A DNA stretch of 64,000 bases from Combretum micranthum (Eukaryota > Streptophyta > Magnoliopsida > Myrtales > Combretaceae): positions 154,260-218,259 of the forward strand of contig JAMXBD010002258.1 of the NCBI GenBank assembly GCA_024138025.1. The letters run 5' to 3'. The translations under genes were made by a program, and so were the position numbers. Below, piece after piece: positions 11,431 to 24,028 of the stretch (the stretch's first letter is position 1; every line of letters starts with the position of its first letter). The notes beneath the pieces are model-generated. The model did not search any database. It saw nothing but the letters and a program-made list of their open reading frames with translations, and was not told the DNA's origin.

Positions 11431-12010
11431 ATACTTGACTTGGACCAATTTCCATAAGAATCATGAGGATTCAATACCTGACTTTGACTTACAAGTTTAA
11501 TAAACTTTTTTCCGTTAGTAATCCCTCTTTGTCGTTATCATATTGTGGGTATAACCTCTTATTATGTTCTGATTAACATTTGCAAGTACTACTTAGTTAA
11601 TTATTTAATTTTTTTTTAATTTTAAACTTAATGGGGAACTTCGAGAAAAAAAAAAGAGTATAAATGTTTTTAATAGATAGAATTCCTATTAGCTTTTTAG
11701 TTTATTCCATGATATGGGATTGTTTCCTGATTGCTTCATCATATATAATATCTCATTGTTGGACAATTGGTCTTTTATTCACCTATAAAGTTTCCAACCA
11801 GAATTTGGAATATGCGTATTAATTATTAAACAATCATTCTGCTATAAAAAGCATCCTTTAAAAAATTGCTTACTGCCTTCAATTTTTAGTTTCCAAAAAT
11901 TTAATCATCATTTAAGTCCCGGTGAGCTTCAATTAAAAGCGCACAATTTATGGTCATCTCAAGCAAAATGGTCTAATGTTCTATTAGAAGTCCATCCAAA
12001 AATATGCATG
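11431..12010. other. Truncation edge of Athila element and unique AT-rich DNA
   Basis: A 21-base direct repeat (11414-11434 and 11457-11477, 43 bases apart) marks the broken 5' edge of the element. Further right, 11765-12000 aligns with 48490-48670 in block order ('TTTAGTTT..AAAATTTAATCATCA', 'GGCTTCAAT', 'TTTATGGTCATCTCAAGCAAAA'). That is a second, older segmental duplication. No gene seen. Confidence 0.45.
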
Positions 12011-12019
12011 GTTTTGTTC

Positions 12020-12330
12020 CAAAACGGGATTAAGAATTGGAATTGGAATTAGAACTGTCATTGACAGTTTCAAAATCAGAACCAGACCGATTAGCCATCT
12101 CCAAAACTGGCTAAGGAACCGCATGTTTTTTGGTTCCTAAGTGGTTTTACGACTTAGAATTGAGTGGAACCGGTAGTTTCAACCGGTTCCATTGAAAAAA
12201 ATAAAAAAAAAAATTCTATTAAATATATAATTATTAATGTTTATACAAATAGTAAAATTTATTATCTATTTACAATATTTATTATATTATTATTAACAAC
12301 ATCAATAAATATAACTTAAAATTGTATAAA
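12020..12330. mobile_element. hAT-like non-autonomous repeat, partial
   Basis: Rich in GGAACCG/CGGTTCC motifs ('ACCGGTAGTTTCAACCGGTTCC'), followed by an AT tail ('TTAAATATATAATTATTAAT', 'AGTAAAATTTAT', 'ATAACTTAAAATT'). Tail and motif block align with 36420-36700, where flanking 8-base duplications indicate a hAT element. The ends here are worn and no duplication is seen. Confidence 0.5.
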
Positions 12331-15300
12331 GGGTATCATGCACCAAATTAATTTTTTTTTAACAAGGTTGATGCACCATATTTGATATTTTCTCTTTTCT
12401 TATTATTAAAATGTTTGCTTATAGAAAAGCTTCCTTTGAAAGTTTGGCATGGTCTTCTTTTCCAATTTCTTCGAAATTTTAGATAGATTTTTCTTAAAGA
12501 TAGGTGATCTTAATACGTTCATCATAGTTCATGTGCCACGGGACTTGAAACTAAACACATATTTCATGGTAATCTAAAATGAAATAATCCAATTCTCCAT
12601 AAATAATCAATATACTTTTTGTCATTCTTAGTGTAACAAAGAACTAAAGCAATGGTGGGAAGATTCAAGGAACTTAAAGTCTTAAACAAGCTATTGATAA
12701 TAATGCTATGTTTGTATGACAAACAAATTTTAATTTTTTTTTAATGTCACATTTGATATTTAAACTATACTTATTTTTGCAATAAACTACTTGAAATAAA
12801 CATTTTAACTTTATTCATAGTACCAAAAAGATATAGTTATTTGCTAATACAAATAAAGTTTAAGTAATTAATTGCAAAATTTTGTAAAATTCAGGTAGTT
12901 AATTGCAAAAATTAGAAAAATATTAGATATCAAATTAACACATTTAAAATTCAGATAGTTAATTGCAAAAATAAGGAAAGTTTATGTACTAAAAGTGATA
13001 ATAACCTTTTTTCTTCTTTTGGCCAAACTTTGTCGATAGGCTTAAGATATAGACTAAAATGAATTACTCAATAATAGTAGATATTAAGGTTGTAATCAAC
13101 GATTATCGTCATCTTGCTTATACTAATTCGTTAGGTTTTGCTAGTAGTTATGAGCAATAAGTAATATCTATGGCTATATTAGACGAAGTATTAATATTTA
13201 TGGGTAAATTCATTTAAGGCATCAACATTTTGACTGATTAAAAAAATAAATTAATAGTTCATTAATTGAGACAAACTAGGTCTCCAAGATAAACATTTGG
13301 GTAAAATTAAGAAAAAGTTATTCAAATCTAATATCTTAAATGAATTTTATAAAATATTGATACCTTATTGACTATGCAAAGCAATTATAGAAAGGTACAA
13401 ATTTAATGCAATTGCTTCATTTTAATAAAAAATCTTAATTGAAAGTGACTAGATGTTGATAGGAAAAGGATATCTACCACATCTATAGTGCACAAGGAAA
13501 ACACATTGATGAAATGTAACAAGAGGGAAACGAATAAAACTAAATGGTCCCAAGAGTTAAACCATGACATGCAAACATCACAATCGTTATCATTCAATGC
13601 TGGAGTATGTGTTTACAACGTTGGATGTACATATCCAAATATTTAATGACTACTTTTAAGATGTTTTTAGGAAAATTTTATGGTTCTTCCATTAATTTTG
13701 ACGAGATCAATTTCGTTACCATCCATAGCTCACATCATATTTGTCATGATCGAATTATTAAAATAGTTAATATTCGATTTATTATATTTATTTTAATGGT
13801 TAGATTAGTAGTGGAACGGTCCCATCGACGGAACCGTAGAAGCTCCCATGTTTTTAACTTCATTTGCTTTGTTTGTAGATGTAAATGAGGGACCGTAGAA
13901 GCTCCCATGTCTTTAACATGATTTTCTTTGCTCATAGATGTAGAAGAGGCAACATATGATTCAATTGTTACTATATTGCTAACACTGTTTAGCATTAATA
14001 AATTGCTTGTTGCATATTAGGTAATAAAGCAAACCATGTTAGCATGGTAGTAAATATAACCACAAAAACTTTGATTGGTTAAATTGGCTACTTCAAAATT
14101 TAGGTACCAAATTGTTTGTTTGTTTTTTTTTAAACAAAGTTCATGCTCTATATTTTATATTTTCTCTTTTCTTATTATTAAAATGTTTTGTTTATAAAAA
14201 AGCTTTCTTTGAAACTTTGGCACAGTCTTCTTTTCCAATTTGTTGAAAATTTAAGATAGACGACCTTCTTCAATATGTTCATCGTAATTCATATGCCACA
14301 TGACTTGAAACTAAGCACACATTTCATGGTAACCTAAAACAAAATAATATAATCCAATGCTCTAAAAAAAAAAAATCAACCTATTTTTTGCCATTCCTAT
14401 CATAGTAAAGAACTGACACAATGGTTGTAACGTTCAAGGAACTTAAAGTCTTAAACAAGCTATTGATAATGATGCCATGTTTGAACAACTTTATTTGATT
14501 TTTTATGTCACATTTGGTACTTAACCTTTACTAATCTTTGCAAAAAACAACTGAAGTGAACTTTTAAAGTTTATTCATTGTACCCAAAAGATATAGTTAA
14601 TTGTAAAAGTTGATAAAATTCAAGTAGTTAATTGCAAAATTTTGCAAAACTCAAGTAGTTAATTATAAAAATAAATAAAATTTAGATACCAAATTAACAC
14701 ATTTAAAATTTAGGCAGTTGTCTACAAAAATATGTAAAGTTTGGGTACTAAAAGTGATAATGCCCCCTTTTTTTTGGCCAAAAAAAAAAAAGATATTAAG
14801 GTAGCAATCGAATTTTATATTCTTATATCTACGGGTACATTAGACCAAGGTATTAATTTTTAATAGCAAATTCATTTAAAATATCAATATTTTAACTAGT
14901 TAAAAAGATTAACTAATATTTCAGTAATTGAGTCAAATGAGGTCTCCATAATAAAAACATGGGGAAAATTAAGGAAAAAATATTTAAATGCTCATGCCTT
15001 AAATGAATTTTATAAAACATAGATTACTTGTTTGATTAAGCAAAGAAATTATACAAAAGGAACAAATTTAAAGCCATGGCCTCATTTTAATGAGAAACCT
15101 TATTTGAAAGTAGCTAGAAGTTAAAAGGAAATTGATATCAACCATATCATAGTGCACATAAAAAAAAATATTGATCAAATGCAATAAGATAGAAAAAAGT
15201 GAAACTAAATGGTCCCAAGAGTTAGTTATAACAGACAAACATGACAATCGTATTTTTAATATCTTATTAACATCATTTGCTTTGTTTACCGATATAGAAG

Positions 15301-17220
15301 AGATGACATATGACTAAACTTTTACTACACTGTTTAGCACTAATAAACTACATATTTTATGTTAGGAAATAGGTAAAATTATAGTAGTAAAAATAACTGT
15401 GGAAATTTTGATTTGATATTAAATTGATCACTTCAAAATTTAGGTACCAAATTGATTTTTTTTTAAAAAAAAATTTCATGCACCATATTTGATATATTCT
15501 CTTTTCTTATTATTGAAATGTTTGTTTATAAAAAAGATTGCTTTCAAAATGTGCCCTAGTCTTCTTTTCCAATGTCTGGAAAATCGAGGATGGATTTTTC
15601 TTAAGGATAGATGACCTTCTTTAATATGTTTGTCATGCTTCATGTGTCACATGACTTGAAATTAAACACGTTCATAATAATCTAAAAGGAAATAATTTAA
15701 TGCTGTATAAAATAAAATCATCCTACTTTTGTCATTCTTGTTTGAGCAAATTAAAGAACTTATACAGTAATGGGAAAATTCCAGGAAATTAAACAAGCTA
15801 TTGATAATAATGCCATGTTTGTTTAACAAACAACTTTATTTAATTTTTTTTATTTCACATTTGATACTTAAATTTTACTAATTTATGTAATAAACTACTT
15901 GAAATAAACCTTTCAAGTTTATTTATGGTGCATTAAAGATATATTTAAATGCAAAATGGATAAAGTTTAAGAAGTTAATTGTAAAATTCAGGTAGTTAAT
16001 TACAAAAATGGACAAAATTTAAATACCAAACCCATCAAGCTTCTACTACTTTGTCAGGTTATGTTACTAGCTTTAAGCGATGAGTAATATGTATGGGCAT
16101 ATTAGAATTTAGACCAAGGTATTTATTTGTATGAGCAAATTCATTTAAATGTTTTGAATAGTTAAAAAGATGAATTAATATTTCATTAATTGAGTCAAGT
16201 GAGGTTTTTTATAATATACATTTGGGAAAAATTAAGAAAAAATTATTTAAATCCATATACCTTAAATTGATTTTATAAAACATAGATACCTTGCTTGATT
16301 TAGATTGTGAAAATAGAACATTGATTTATCTTTTTAATCACTTGAAATGTAACTATTTTAAATGAATTTTTTCTTAAACATTATATAACTCCCGATGTAA
16401 TTTATCTTAATATCTATAGTGGGATTGTGGGAGTATGGGTAGATAAAATGCAATTAAATAAATTAAACACATTTTGGGATTATGTTCGTATTGAGTCATC
16501 TTAAATTGTTTGGAAATCAAACTGTTTTGAGATGAGTTAATCCATTCCATTTTTTTTTTTTTTCAGAATTGTAGTTTCTATTTTTCCTTTTACCATAACT
16601 TTTATTGTTATAATTTCAAATATTACATCATTTTTCTTTTATGTTTTCGCTTAAATTGACTTTTTACTTCTATCTCATGCTATTATGTAAAGAAATGCGG
16701 GTTCATTTCTCCCATTTGGTCAAACATGTATATTTAAATATATAAATGGTAAAACTTTAGAGATTTGGAATATTGATTTAGATTCAATAATTGTAAAGTA
16801 GAGTAAATTATCAAAATAAAATCTAAATGACGATTCTTCCAAGTTAGTCTAGAAAAATTTCTTTCTTTAGATAGTGCAGTTTATTTCCATGCAAAGCGAT
16901 TCAAAAAATTGAACTAAACTTATTATATAAAGGAACAAATTTAATGCAATAGCTTCATTTTAATTTTTATTGAAAAATCATAATTGAGAGTAGCTAAAAG
17001 TTAAAAGGAAAGTGATATCTACCATATCCATAAGGTGTATGAAAAACACACTGATCAATAAATGACAAAAAAAAAATGAATGACACATTCATGAAATGCA
17101 GAAAGGATAGGAACAACAGATACAAATGGTCCCAAGATTTAATCATAACATACAAACACCACAATCATTATCATTCAATGCTAGAGTGCCTATTTGCAAG
17201 GTTGGATGCACATATCCAAA
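12330..17220 (+). repeat. Tandem duplicated units of the Pin2 locus (units A, B, C)
   Basis: Three successive copies of a 1.3-1.8 kb unit begin near 12330, 14080 and 15430. Anchors in each: 'ACCATATTTGATATTTTCTCTTTTC', then 'CTTAAAGTCTTAAACAAGC' (12674, 14443; shortened at 15793), then 'AAATGGTCCCAAGAG' (13542, about 15210, 17127 with one change). The last anchor lies just downstream of the Pin2-like coding relics in units that keep them, so A and B are copies that lost the gene. A MITE is nested in each unit. 16480-16800 matches window bases 1-260. No open frame of significance. Confidence 0.7.
12743..13010. mobile_element. MITE with CACTTTTAGTAC-type inverted ends (copy in unit A)
   Basis: The left end reads GTCACATTTGATATTTAAAC and the right end, reverse-complemented, TTATCACTTTTAGTACATAAAC: an imperfect terminal inverted repeat of about 20 bases. 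The interior repeats 'AGTTAATTGCAAAA' two to three times. Other copies lie at about 14500-14770, 24118-24360 and 25555-25815, with partial ones at 15850-16035 and 28911-29090. The superfamily is not clear; no clean target duplication. Confidence 0.5.
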
Positions 17221-17285
17221 CGCCACATATAGCTTCATAGATTGGGGCAGTCTCCCAAGGAGTTGAGCACGTGTCAATTACCACT

Positions 17286-17720
17286 TCAATACACTGAAGT
17301 CCCATCAATTAGATGAAGCGTACAACCTTTCGGAGTGATGTAGTAGTGGCATCCAAGACGTAATTGTTCACACCCTATGGATGGGCAAGTCATGTACAAA
17401 AAGTCAAAGCAATATTGTGGATGGATTGGGTGGAAAAGTTGCGAACAGATTCGTATGGTCATCTTGTGTATAAGTCGAAAAGTCCTAAATATTATCTTTT
17501 ATTCTAAGTTTAGTGTGTTTTTGTTTCAGATGAGAAAAAATGTTAGGTCTATATATTTATTCTAAATCAACATATTTGTTTTTAGTAAAAAATATCTCAG
17601 GTTAGTGCATTTTATCCCAGATTCGATTTGATCCAATAGCAACTTGGATTGGAGCATTCTCACAAGTAATTGTTCACACCCATCATATGCAATTCCTAGA
17701 TAATCTCCTAGCAAAAAGGT
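17286..17720 (-). pseudogene. Pin2-like proteinase inhibitor relic, copy 2 (split)
   Basis: The inhibitor core at 17286-17418 reads QYCFDFLYMTCPSIG, a loop, then KGCTLHLIDGTSVY, and then a stop where the last Cys codon should be (TGT to TGA). The middle CNCC cluster has become CHYY. A second fragment at about 17643-17715 holds the start of exon 2 (LLGDYLG) joined to 'GCEQL' and then to 3'-UTR-like sequence; the core is deleted. The intron-like blocks at 17880-17945 match copy 1. The ATG of exon 1 is not preserved (near 18010 the minus strand reads TTGGCTTCTACTAT). Dead gene. Confidence 0.6.
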
Positions 17721-18117
17721 AGTTGCTTGCTGATGAAAACCTTATTATGATTTACAATACCTAAACAATACTATGATTTTTATTAACAGATACTTAAGAT
17801 ACTTGTAATAATTAACCAAAAAAAAGGAACTTTATAAATGTTTACTACCCACTATATGAAAATACGAGTGCACGAAAAATTTTTGCATAGTTCAACAAAC
17901 AAAAGCATGCATAATCCAAAGTTTCATGTTCCTTAAAAGCATACTTAACAGTTTTGTTGAAGAGAAGATACTACAACATATATTGATGTGGGATAGTAGA
18001 AGCCAAAATAAAGAAATAAAGAGAAAATATATTGATTTATTGATCGGTATAGAAAAATCTAAAGAACATTAGCAAATCACTACGGAGTAAAGCAAATACA
18101 ATTTTTTGGGATAATAA

Positions 18118-18520
18118 CAAACCAAATGCCTATATTATTTTTTTATTTTAATTTTTTTGCAATTTAGTGAATTATTTTTAAATTTTGATAAATTAATGCT
18201 TGTACTATCAAATTATATGTAATCCATTATCTTTGTAAAATTATATTTGACGGATGTTTATTTTGATGACAAAATAATAGAAGACCAAGTGATTGTACTT
18301 TCAATTTTTGAGAGTTTAGTCTCGTATCTTTTGATTTTTGGCAATTTTTGGTCAAGTGCCTATCATTATCCTATCATCAAAATAAGTTTTTGTCACATAT
18401 TATTTAATAGAGATATTAAATTAAACATACTTTGAAAGTACAAATACCGATTTATCAAATTCTAAATATGAGACCTTAAATTACCAAAAATTGAATGTAC
18501 AAGCACTAGACCTTCTTTTA
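18118..18520. mobile_element. Foldback MITE, copy 1 of 3
   Basis: Long, imperfect inverted arms: GGGATAA start, 'ATATTTGACGGATGTTTATTTTGATGA' in the left arm, and an inverted counterpart in the right arm. Homologous copies are at 25816-26110 (left end cut off) and 31204-31602. Each sits at the same place in the duplicated unit, so the insertion predates the duplication. A (TA)n run follows at 18519-18542. Confidence 0.6.
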
Positions 18521-18542
18521 TATATATATATATATATATATA

Positions 18543-20008
18543 TTAATGATGTAAAGAATTGTTGATCTTGGAAAAAGATATATCTATCAACATCACATAC
18601 ACTATAATTGAATTGTATGACCTTATACCACTATTAAATCGTATAGCCTCACATCACACTAATGGAATCACACCAAAAGGATTTCATTTATTTATGAAAT
18701 GAAAAGGGCATCATACCTATTATAATAAAACATTTTATTGAATAAATACCTAATCATCTCATCTTCAACACCTATTTATAAGATAAATTTGTTGTCTACT
18801 ATTTAGAAACTAAAAAATTTGATATCTACAAACAGATACCAATCAAATCAAATCTTGAAATTACAAAATTAAATCTAACAAAATAAAATATCACAATTAT
18901 ATCATATTCATCCTTGTAAGATAAAAATATTCACTTATTTCTTGATCCGCACAACCTACAAATTGAAAAGAACCATAACTGTAGTAGGGTAGCTTGTCAT
19001 GTTATTATTTCTTTGTAGTTTAACTTTCATTATTGTAGTACAACTATTTCTAAAGCTGAGTGAATGTCAAATTTGATATTTTAAGCTTGCACAAAAATTT
19101 AATGTGGTTTTTTAACCTTAAAGTAGCCAATTTAATAATCAATCAAACATTTTATCGCTATTTTTACTACCTCCTCAACATCGCTTGTCCTATTTGCTAT
19201 CATGGAAAAGTAAGTTGCTATCATGGAAAAGTAAGTATATCATTGAATTTTTACTATTTCTCTTAATATTATCTAGTACCAATAAGCCGCTACTTCCACA
19301 TAAAAGAGCAAGCAGTATTAGTGAGATAACAAAACTAGATATAAAAAAGTTTGATTAGATATTAAATTGATCACTTCAAAATTAATTACATCATTAAATT
19401 TTTGGGCATAGTTCATATACAAAATTTAACAATTTCCTAATAAATAAATATGGACATATAAGAATATAGATATATGTATATATTTAAGTACATTTTTATT
19501 TTTCAACATTTAATTATTTTTCTATTTTATTCTTAAACTTTTTTTAGGCCAAAAAATCTTTTTTTGTTTAAAGGCCTAATTAGTTTTAAAAGTTTACAGG
19601 ATTAAACTTTTAACACAGCTAATTCTTTCATTAACTTTTGACATGAATCATAATTTATTGGTTTAAAATTGTTATTTTAAATAGATAAAATTTTTCATTA
19701 AAATAAATCGAACTACTTAATTAAAAATGATAAAAAAAATTGACAGAAAATACCTGTAGACAATTAAGAAAAAAAGAAATATTAAAAAAAATTAAAAATT
19801 AAAAATTCAATCTAATCACCCCAATACCAAGGAGTATATCCTTTAAAAAATAACAAGAACCATAAAACCTAGTTTATAGCAAGCCATTGTTTATATCCTC
19901 TTAAGAAATTTTTAAATCTATTGAAATTATGAATTCTCGTGAGTTCTTTTATCCAACTCAAAGCCTTCTTATTTTCTACTTTTATTTATCACCATTGGGA
20001 CTAGTATT
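18543..20008. repeat. Remainder of unit C (5' side of Pin2-like copy 2)
   Basis: Aligns with 26115-26810 and 31605-32250: 'GAATTGTATGACCTTA', 'GGTAGCTTGTCATGTTATTATTTC', 'GTAGTTTAACTTTCATTATTGTAG'. The last block resembles the region just upstream of the copy 5 start codon. The 19-base stretch ending 'GCTATCATGGAAAAGTAAGT' is directly duplicated at about 19195-19234. No gene seen. Confidence 0.6.
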
Positions 20009-21992
20009 TGTAAGGACCCGACCCACTTAACCCATAAATTAAGCATGCCAAATCCCCCGACCACGTATAATATTCAACTATTAGGAAATACCCAAGTATT
20101 ATACGTAAGGTCGTCTAGAAAAAAGGTGTTTGTAATGATTGCTTTTTTAAAACGGATAAATTATTCACATGATTTGAATTAAGAATTACTACCACTACAC
20201 AAGTAGTAGATCGTCACATATATATACAAAACATACATCATATACATTGATTGAAGATCTGCTAAGGATCACTCCAACATATAAAACTCACCCACATACA
20301 AGCTACATTACATAAATAATATAAGCCAAAATTACATTCCAAGACTTAACAAATAAGCCTAGACACTTCACAAAAATATATCAAAAAGTCCTAAACAACT
20401 ACTACCAGGTCACACTCCTAATCATCTACAGAAGTCTCCCGGTTAATCCCATAGCCCATATCGTCATAGAGCTCATCGTCATAATCACCTACAAAATAGC
20501 AGCATGAGCCAAAGGCCCAATACACAATAGTGCAACCAAATACATATGCCATGCACACTTAACTAAATGCAATGTAATAATTCACCATAACTTCATTATC
20601 TTTATTTAAGTGAGTAAAACAACACTGGAGTATTCAAACTCCAATTCAAGCTTGGGAATTGTGGGGGTCCTAAGTAATAGTGGCTGCTCAGAGGGTTGAT
20701 ATAGATAAACCGGATATCTATATCTCCTATATCTAGCCGATAAAGATTATTAATAGCTTCATCTAGGGTTCACATTTCTTTATACTCTCCATTTATCCTG
20801 GCCTATAACTTCAATTAGTTCAATGGTCCCATACCTGTGAACTAAAACATATTATTTCCTTTCGAGCCTAAGTAGAGAATATACTGATACAGTTAACCCC
20901 ATTAGCTATCCACTTAGCCATTAAGATAAACCACCATTGCATCATGGATTTGAATCATTGCATCATGACAACGAATTGGACTAAGTGCCTAAACTACCAT
21001 GCTATTGTATCATGACAAGGTTGTCGTTCCCCGGACTAGACACGACTCAATCACAAATCATTTCAATAAACTTTTCATTAGTCTTTAATTAAAGTCAAAT
21101 GTGAATATGCCTGTCCTAAGCAATAACCAATCAAATTATTGTGTACCTGAATCGGATTGAGAATTAAAGGGAATCTCCACCTGAGTATCTATCTCTGTTC
21201 TACATAAATCAACTATATCAACATCACTTTCCTAAGTCCAGCTTATATTTACTAGTTTAAAACTTAGGAAATTATTGAATCTTATTTAAAAACAATCCAA
21301 AGTCATCACATGACATATATATATATATAATATTATATAACATCATACAAGGCAAATCCTTGATAAAAAAGCCATATATCATGTATTGGAAGATGTTGGA
21401 AGAAAGTTAGAAAAATTGAAATTTGCAAAGCCCATGCTGGCAGTTAACACCCCTAATGTAAGACTTAACACCGGCGGCGTTTAAGATGGTGTTAAGAAAA
21501 ATACATTATGTACAAAACTTTTGGGTCTTTATGCCGGCAATATCGACCTCAACGCTGGCGGCGTTTAGGTTGCATTTCACAAGATCAAAAGCCAGAATCT
21601 TAATGTCGGTAGGTACGCTAACAGCGCTCAAGACAGTGTACACTGCAATTTAGGTTGCAAAAATCCCCAGTTTTTCAAACACGAAAATTTTTACATTTAA
21701 CTCTTCCAACTCCTTCCAAACCATAGTATAACCTTCCTAATACATGGTATAAGAACTCTATATCATCAAACACATACAAACTCCTCTCTAATACCATTGA
21801 AACACAAAACTCCTTCCCAACTATTAAAACACACTTAACACTATGATTTCATTTTCTTCACATTCACTACTTCAACATGAATCCACTCTTCAATACAACT
21901 CAATAATATCAACTTCTCATCATACTACAACTCAACACCAACATTGTACTTCCATAAACAAGTCCTAAGCTATCTTAACTTCACAATATAAC

Positions 21993-22033
<41 letters not shown>

Positions 22034-22657
22034 ACACACATATATATATATATCCAACATACATTATTTTTGACGAAAAATTTGTGGAGTAAAAGAGAAA
22101 TAAAGCACCTTAAACATTATATAAACTTACCTTAATGTATATATGATGGTTGGGGATGGATTTTTGGTGTGTTGGGTGCAAGAAAACTTGGTTTGGGTAT
22201 TGGAAAAAATTGTCTTTCTAGAGTTACGAATTTTCCTTCCTCTTGGTTCTGTTTTTGGATGTCTAAAGTGTATAAATAGGGCTTGATATTATCCAATTAA
22301 TATTGACTTTTGGGGCAAATTTTTCTAAGGAGCCTTAGGCTTTAATTAGGCTTTGATTTTGGGCTTAATTTGGGGTTTAATAAGGCCAAAAATATGCTAA
22401 ATTTATGGGTTATACACTTAGTTCAAAACAAACTTAATTCATCATGTATTAATCACCACAACAACAACTAGCAATAACATAATAATTGTTAACATGAATA
22501 AACTATCAATCTAAATATATTCACCATAAATCATTATCTAGTTATTACTTCAGAACACATATAATTATTTTAAACACCACAATTCACACTAACTCATACA
22601 CACATATAACAATCAAATTTACATGCATTAATTATGAATTTAACTTTGGTCATTTTA
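20009..22657 (+). repeat. Solo LTR (TGTAAGGACCCG family), plus orientation
   Basis: Starts TGTAAGGACCCG at 20009 and ends GGTCATTTTA at 22657 (final CA mutated to TA). Flanked by the 5-base duplication GTATT (20004-20008 and 22658-22662). It aligns in reverse orientation with the solo LTR at 43597-46376; examples are CCCCGACCACGTATA and CGTAAGGTCGTCT near the start, and the 'GAGCCAAAGGCCCA' block at 20505. It has a GC-rich module at 21430-21650, an (AC)n/(TA)n run at about 21993-22052, and a TATAAATAGGG box at 22271-22281. There is no coding sequence, primer site or second LTR, so it is a solo LTR left by recombination. The parent superfamily is not determined. Confidence 0.8.
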
Positions 22658-23061
22658 GTATTCCTGCCTTATATTTGACCAAATTTTCTTTATGAAAGTC
22701 CATTATTCAAATGGTCCATTTATTGTGTAAGGTCGTTGCAACTTTTGCCAAACAAAATCATAGGAAATTGTGATCTTTGAAAAACAAAATGCTAAGCAAT
22801 AAGCAATAATGTATTCGACATTTTGACTCCTTCCATATTAAGATGACAGATATCAAATGCACAAAAATAAAAATGGAAAAATACCAATTGCATATACATA
22901 TATATGTGTGTGTGACTTAACAAAACAATTTCACTCATAATGCATAATTGAATTTCCTCGTAATATTGTTGAAAGTGGCTATTTTTTCCCCACATATAGC
23001 ACATGTCACTGAAAATTTGTTTAGAATGTCAAATTACACTGAACAAAGAGAACAATTGAAT
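22658..23061. repeat. Duplicated locus DNA between two LTR insertions
   Basis: Aligns with 32270-32640: 'TCCACATCTAGCGCACATGACTTGTTTAGAA' has its counterpart at 22988-23030, and the 'AATGGTCCATTTATTGTGTAAGGTCGTTGCAA' block resembles 32555-32590. It therefore continues unit C after the solo LTR. No gene. Confidence 0.45.
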
Positions 23062-24028
23062 TGTTAATGAAATATCCTAATAAGTGTCGATAAATACTTA
23101 TCTATAGTGCTTATTTTAACATATTTGATATGTATTTCTTATAATTTTATCAAGAACTGTATACTTAATTACTTAAGTTATTGATTTCAAGATTAAAAGT
23201 TAATATTTGGAGAAATTAAAGATAATTTGAGTGAAATCAAGGCAAAATTAGCAAAATATGGATAAGAGCAAAATTTGTACATGTACTACCTTATGTATTG
23301 CCATGATAAATGCAAGGGAACAAATAAGAGAACTCTAAAATTTTAGTCCTCCTTTAGCACAAGTGGGGAAGAAGCCAAGGGAACAATCCAAATAACAAAT
23401 AGAGAGAGAATCGAAGATTCTGACTTCTGCTCGCCAGGTAACACGACTGTGCAAACCAGGCTGTGCATGTTTTGAATTTCAATGTCAATTAAGCTTTTGA
23501 TTTCAGCCCACCCCCAAGCACACTCGTGTAAACCAGCCCGTGCAGAGATGTTTTCCATCTTAAACTATAAATAGCCGCCTCGTCTTTATATTAAAGGATC
23601 TTTTGGCATACTTTCTATACCTTAGGAGAGAAAAGATGAATGTGAAGAGGAGAACTACTTAAGCACCACAGGAGATCACAAGATAACTAAAAGGTTTTAT
23701 TATTACATCATGTTTACTAATTACTTCTCTAGATATTTTGTTTTCATTGTAAACTCCATGGAGGACTAAATCTTTATACCCTACATCTTGTGAAACCCTA
23801 AACCTCCATGTGATTTGAATTGCTTTTGATTAATGAAAAGTTTATGCCCTTGTATCTATTCATGTGTTTTAATTGTCTTGTGATTACCTTATGTGCAAAA
23901 TTGATTGTATATATGATTCTTGTTAGATAGAAAGAGGTTTCATCTAATAGGATGGATCTTCATGAATAGAGACATTACATGTTTCACCTGGAGATAGAGA
24001 AACTTTGATTTTCTACATAAAGACCTGA
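23062..24028 (+). repeat. Ogre/Tat-like LTR fragment
   Basis: Begins near TGTTAATGAAAT (23062). A TATAAATAG box is at about 23567-23575 on the plus strand. The 3' half has the long A/T-rich leader typical of Ogre/Tat LTRs ('CCATGGAGGACTAAA', 'CATGTGATTTGAATTGC', 'TTGATTAATGAAAAG', 'TAGATAGAAAGAGGTTTC'). The right side ends abruptly in the middle of duplicated unit D at about 24028. No internal domain. The lineage is from recalled LTR features, hence moderate confidence. Confidence 0.4.

Noticed and set aside
13607..13995. Open frames of 80-90 codons on both strands near 13.6-14.0 kb
   Set aside because: No recognisable domain. The region is the duplicated 3' flank of the Pin2 locus and the frames are not kept in the other units.
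18519..18542. (TA)n and (AC)n runs here and at 21993-22052, 28545-28565, 43646-43691 and 47376-47399 as regulatory sites
   Set aside because: They are ordinary microsatellites and are mentioned only inside the features they lie in.
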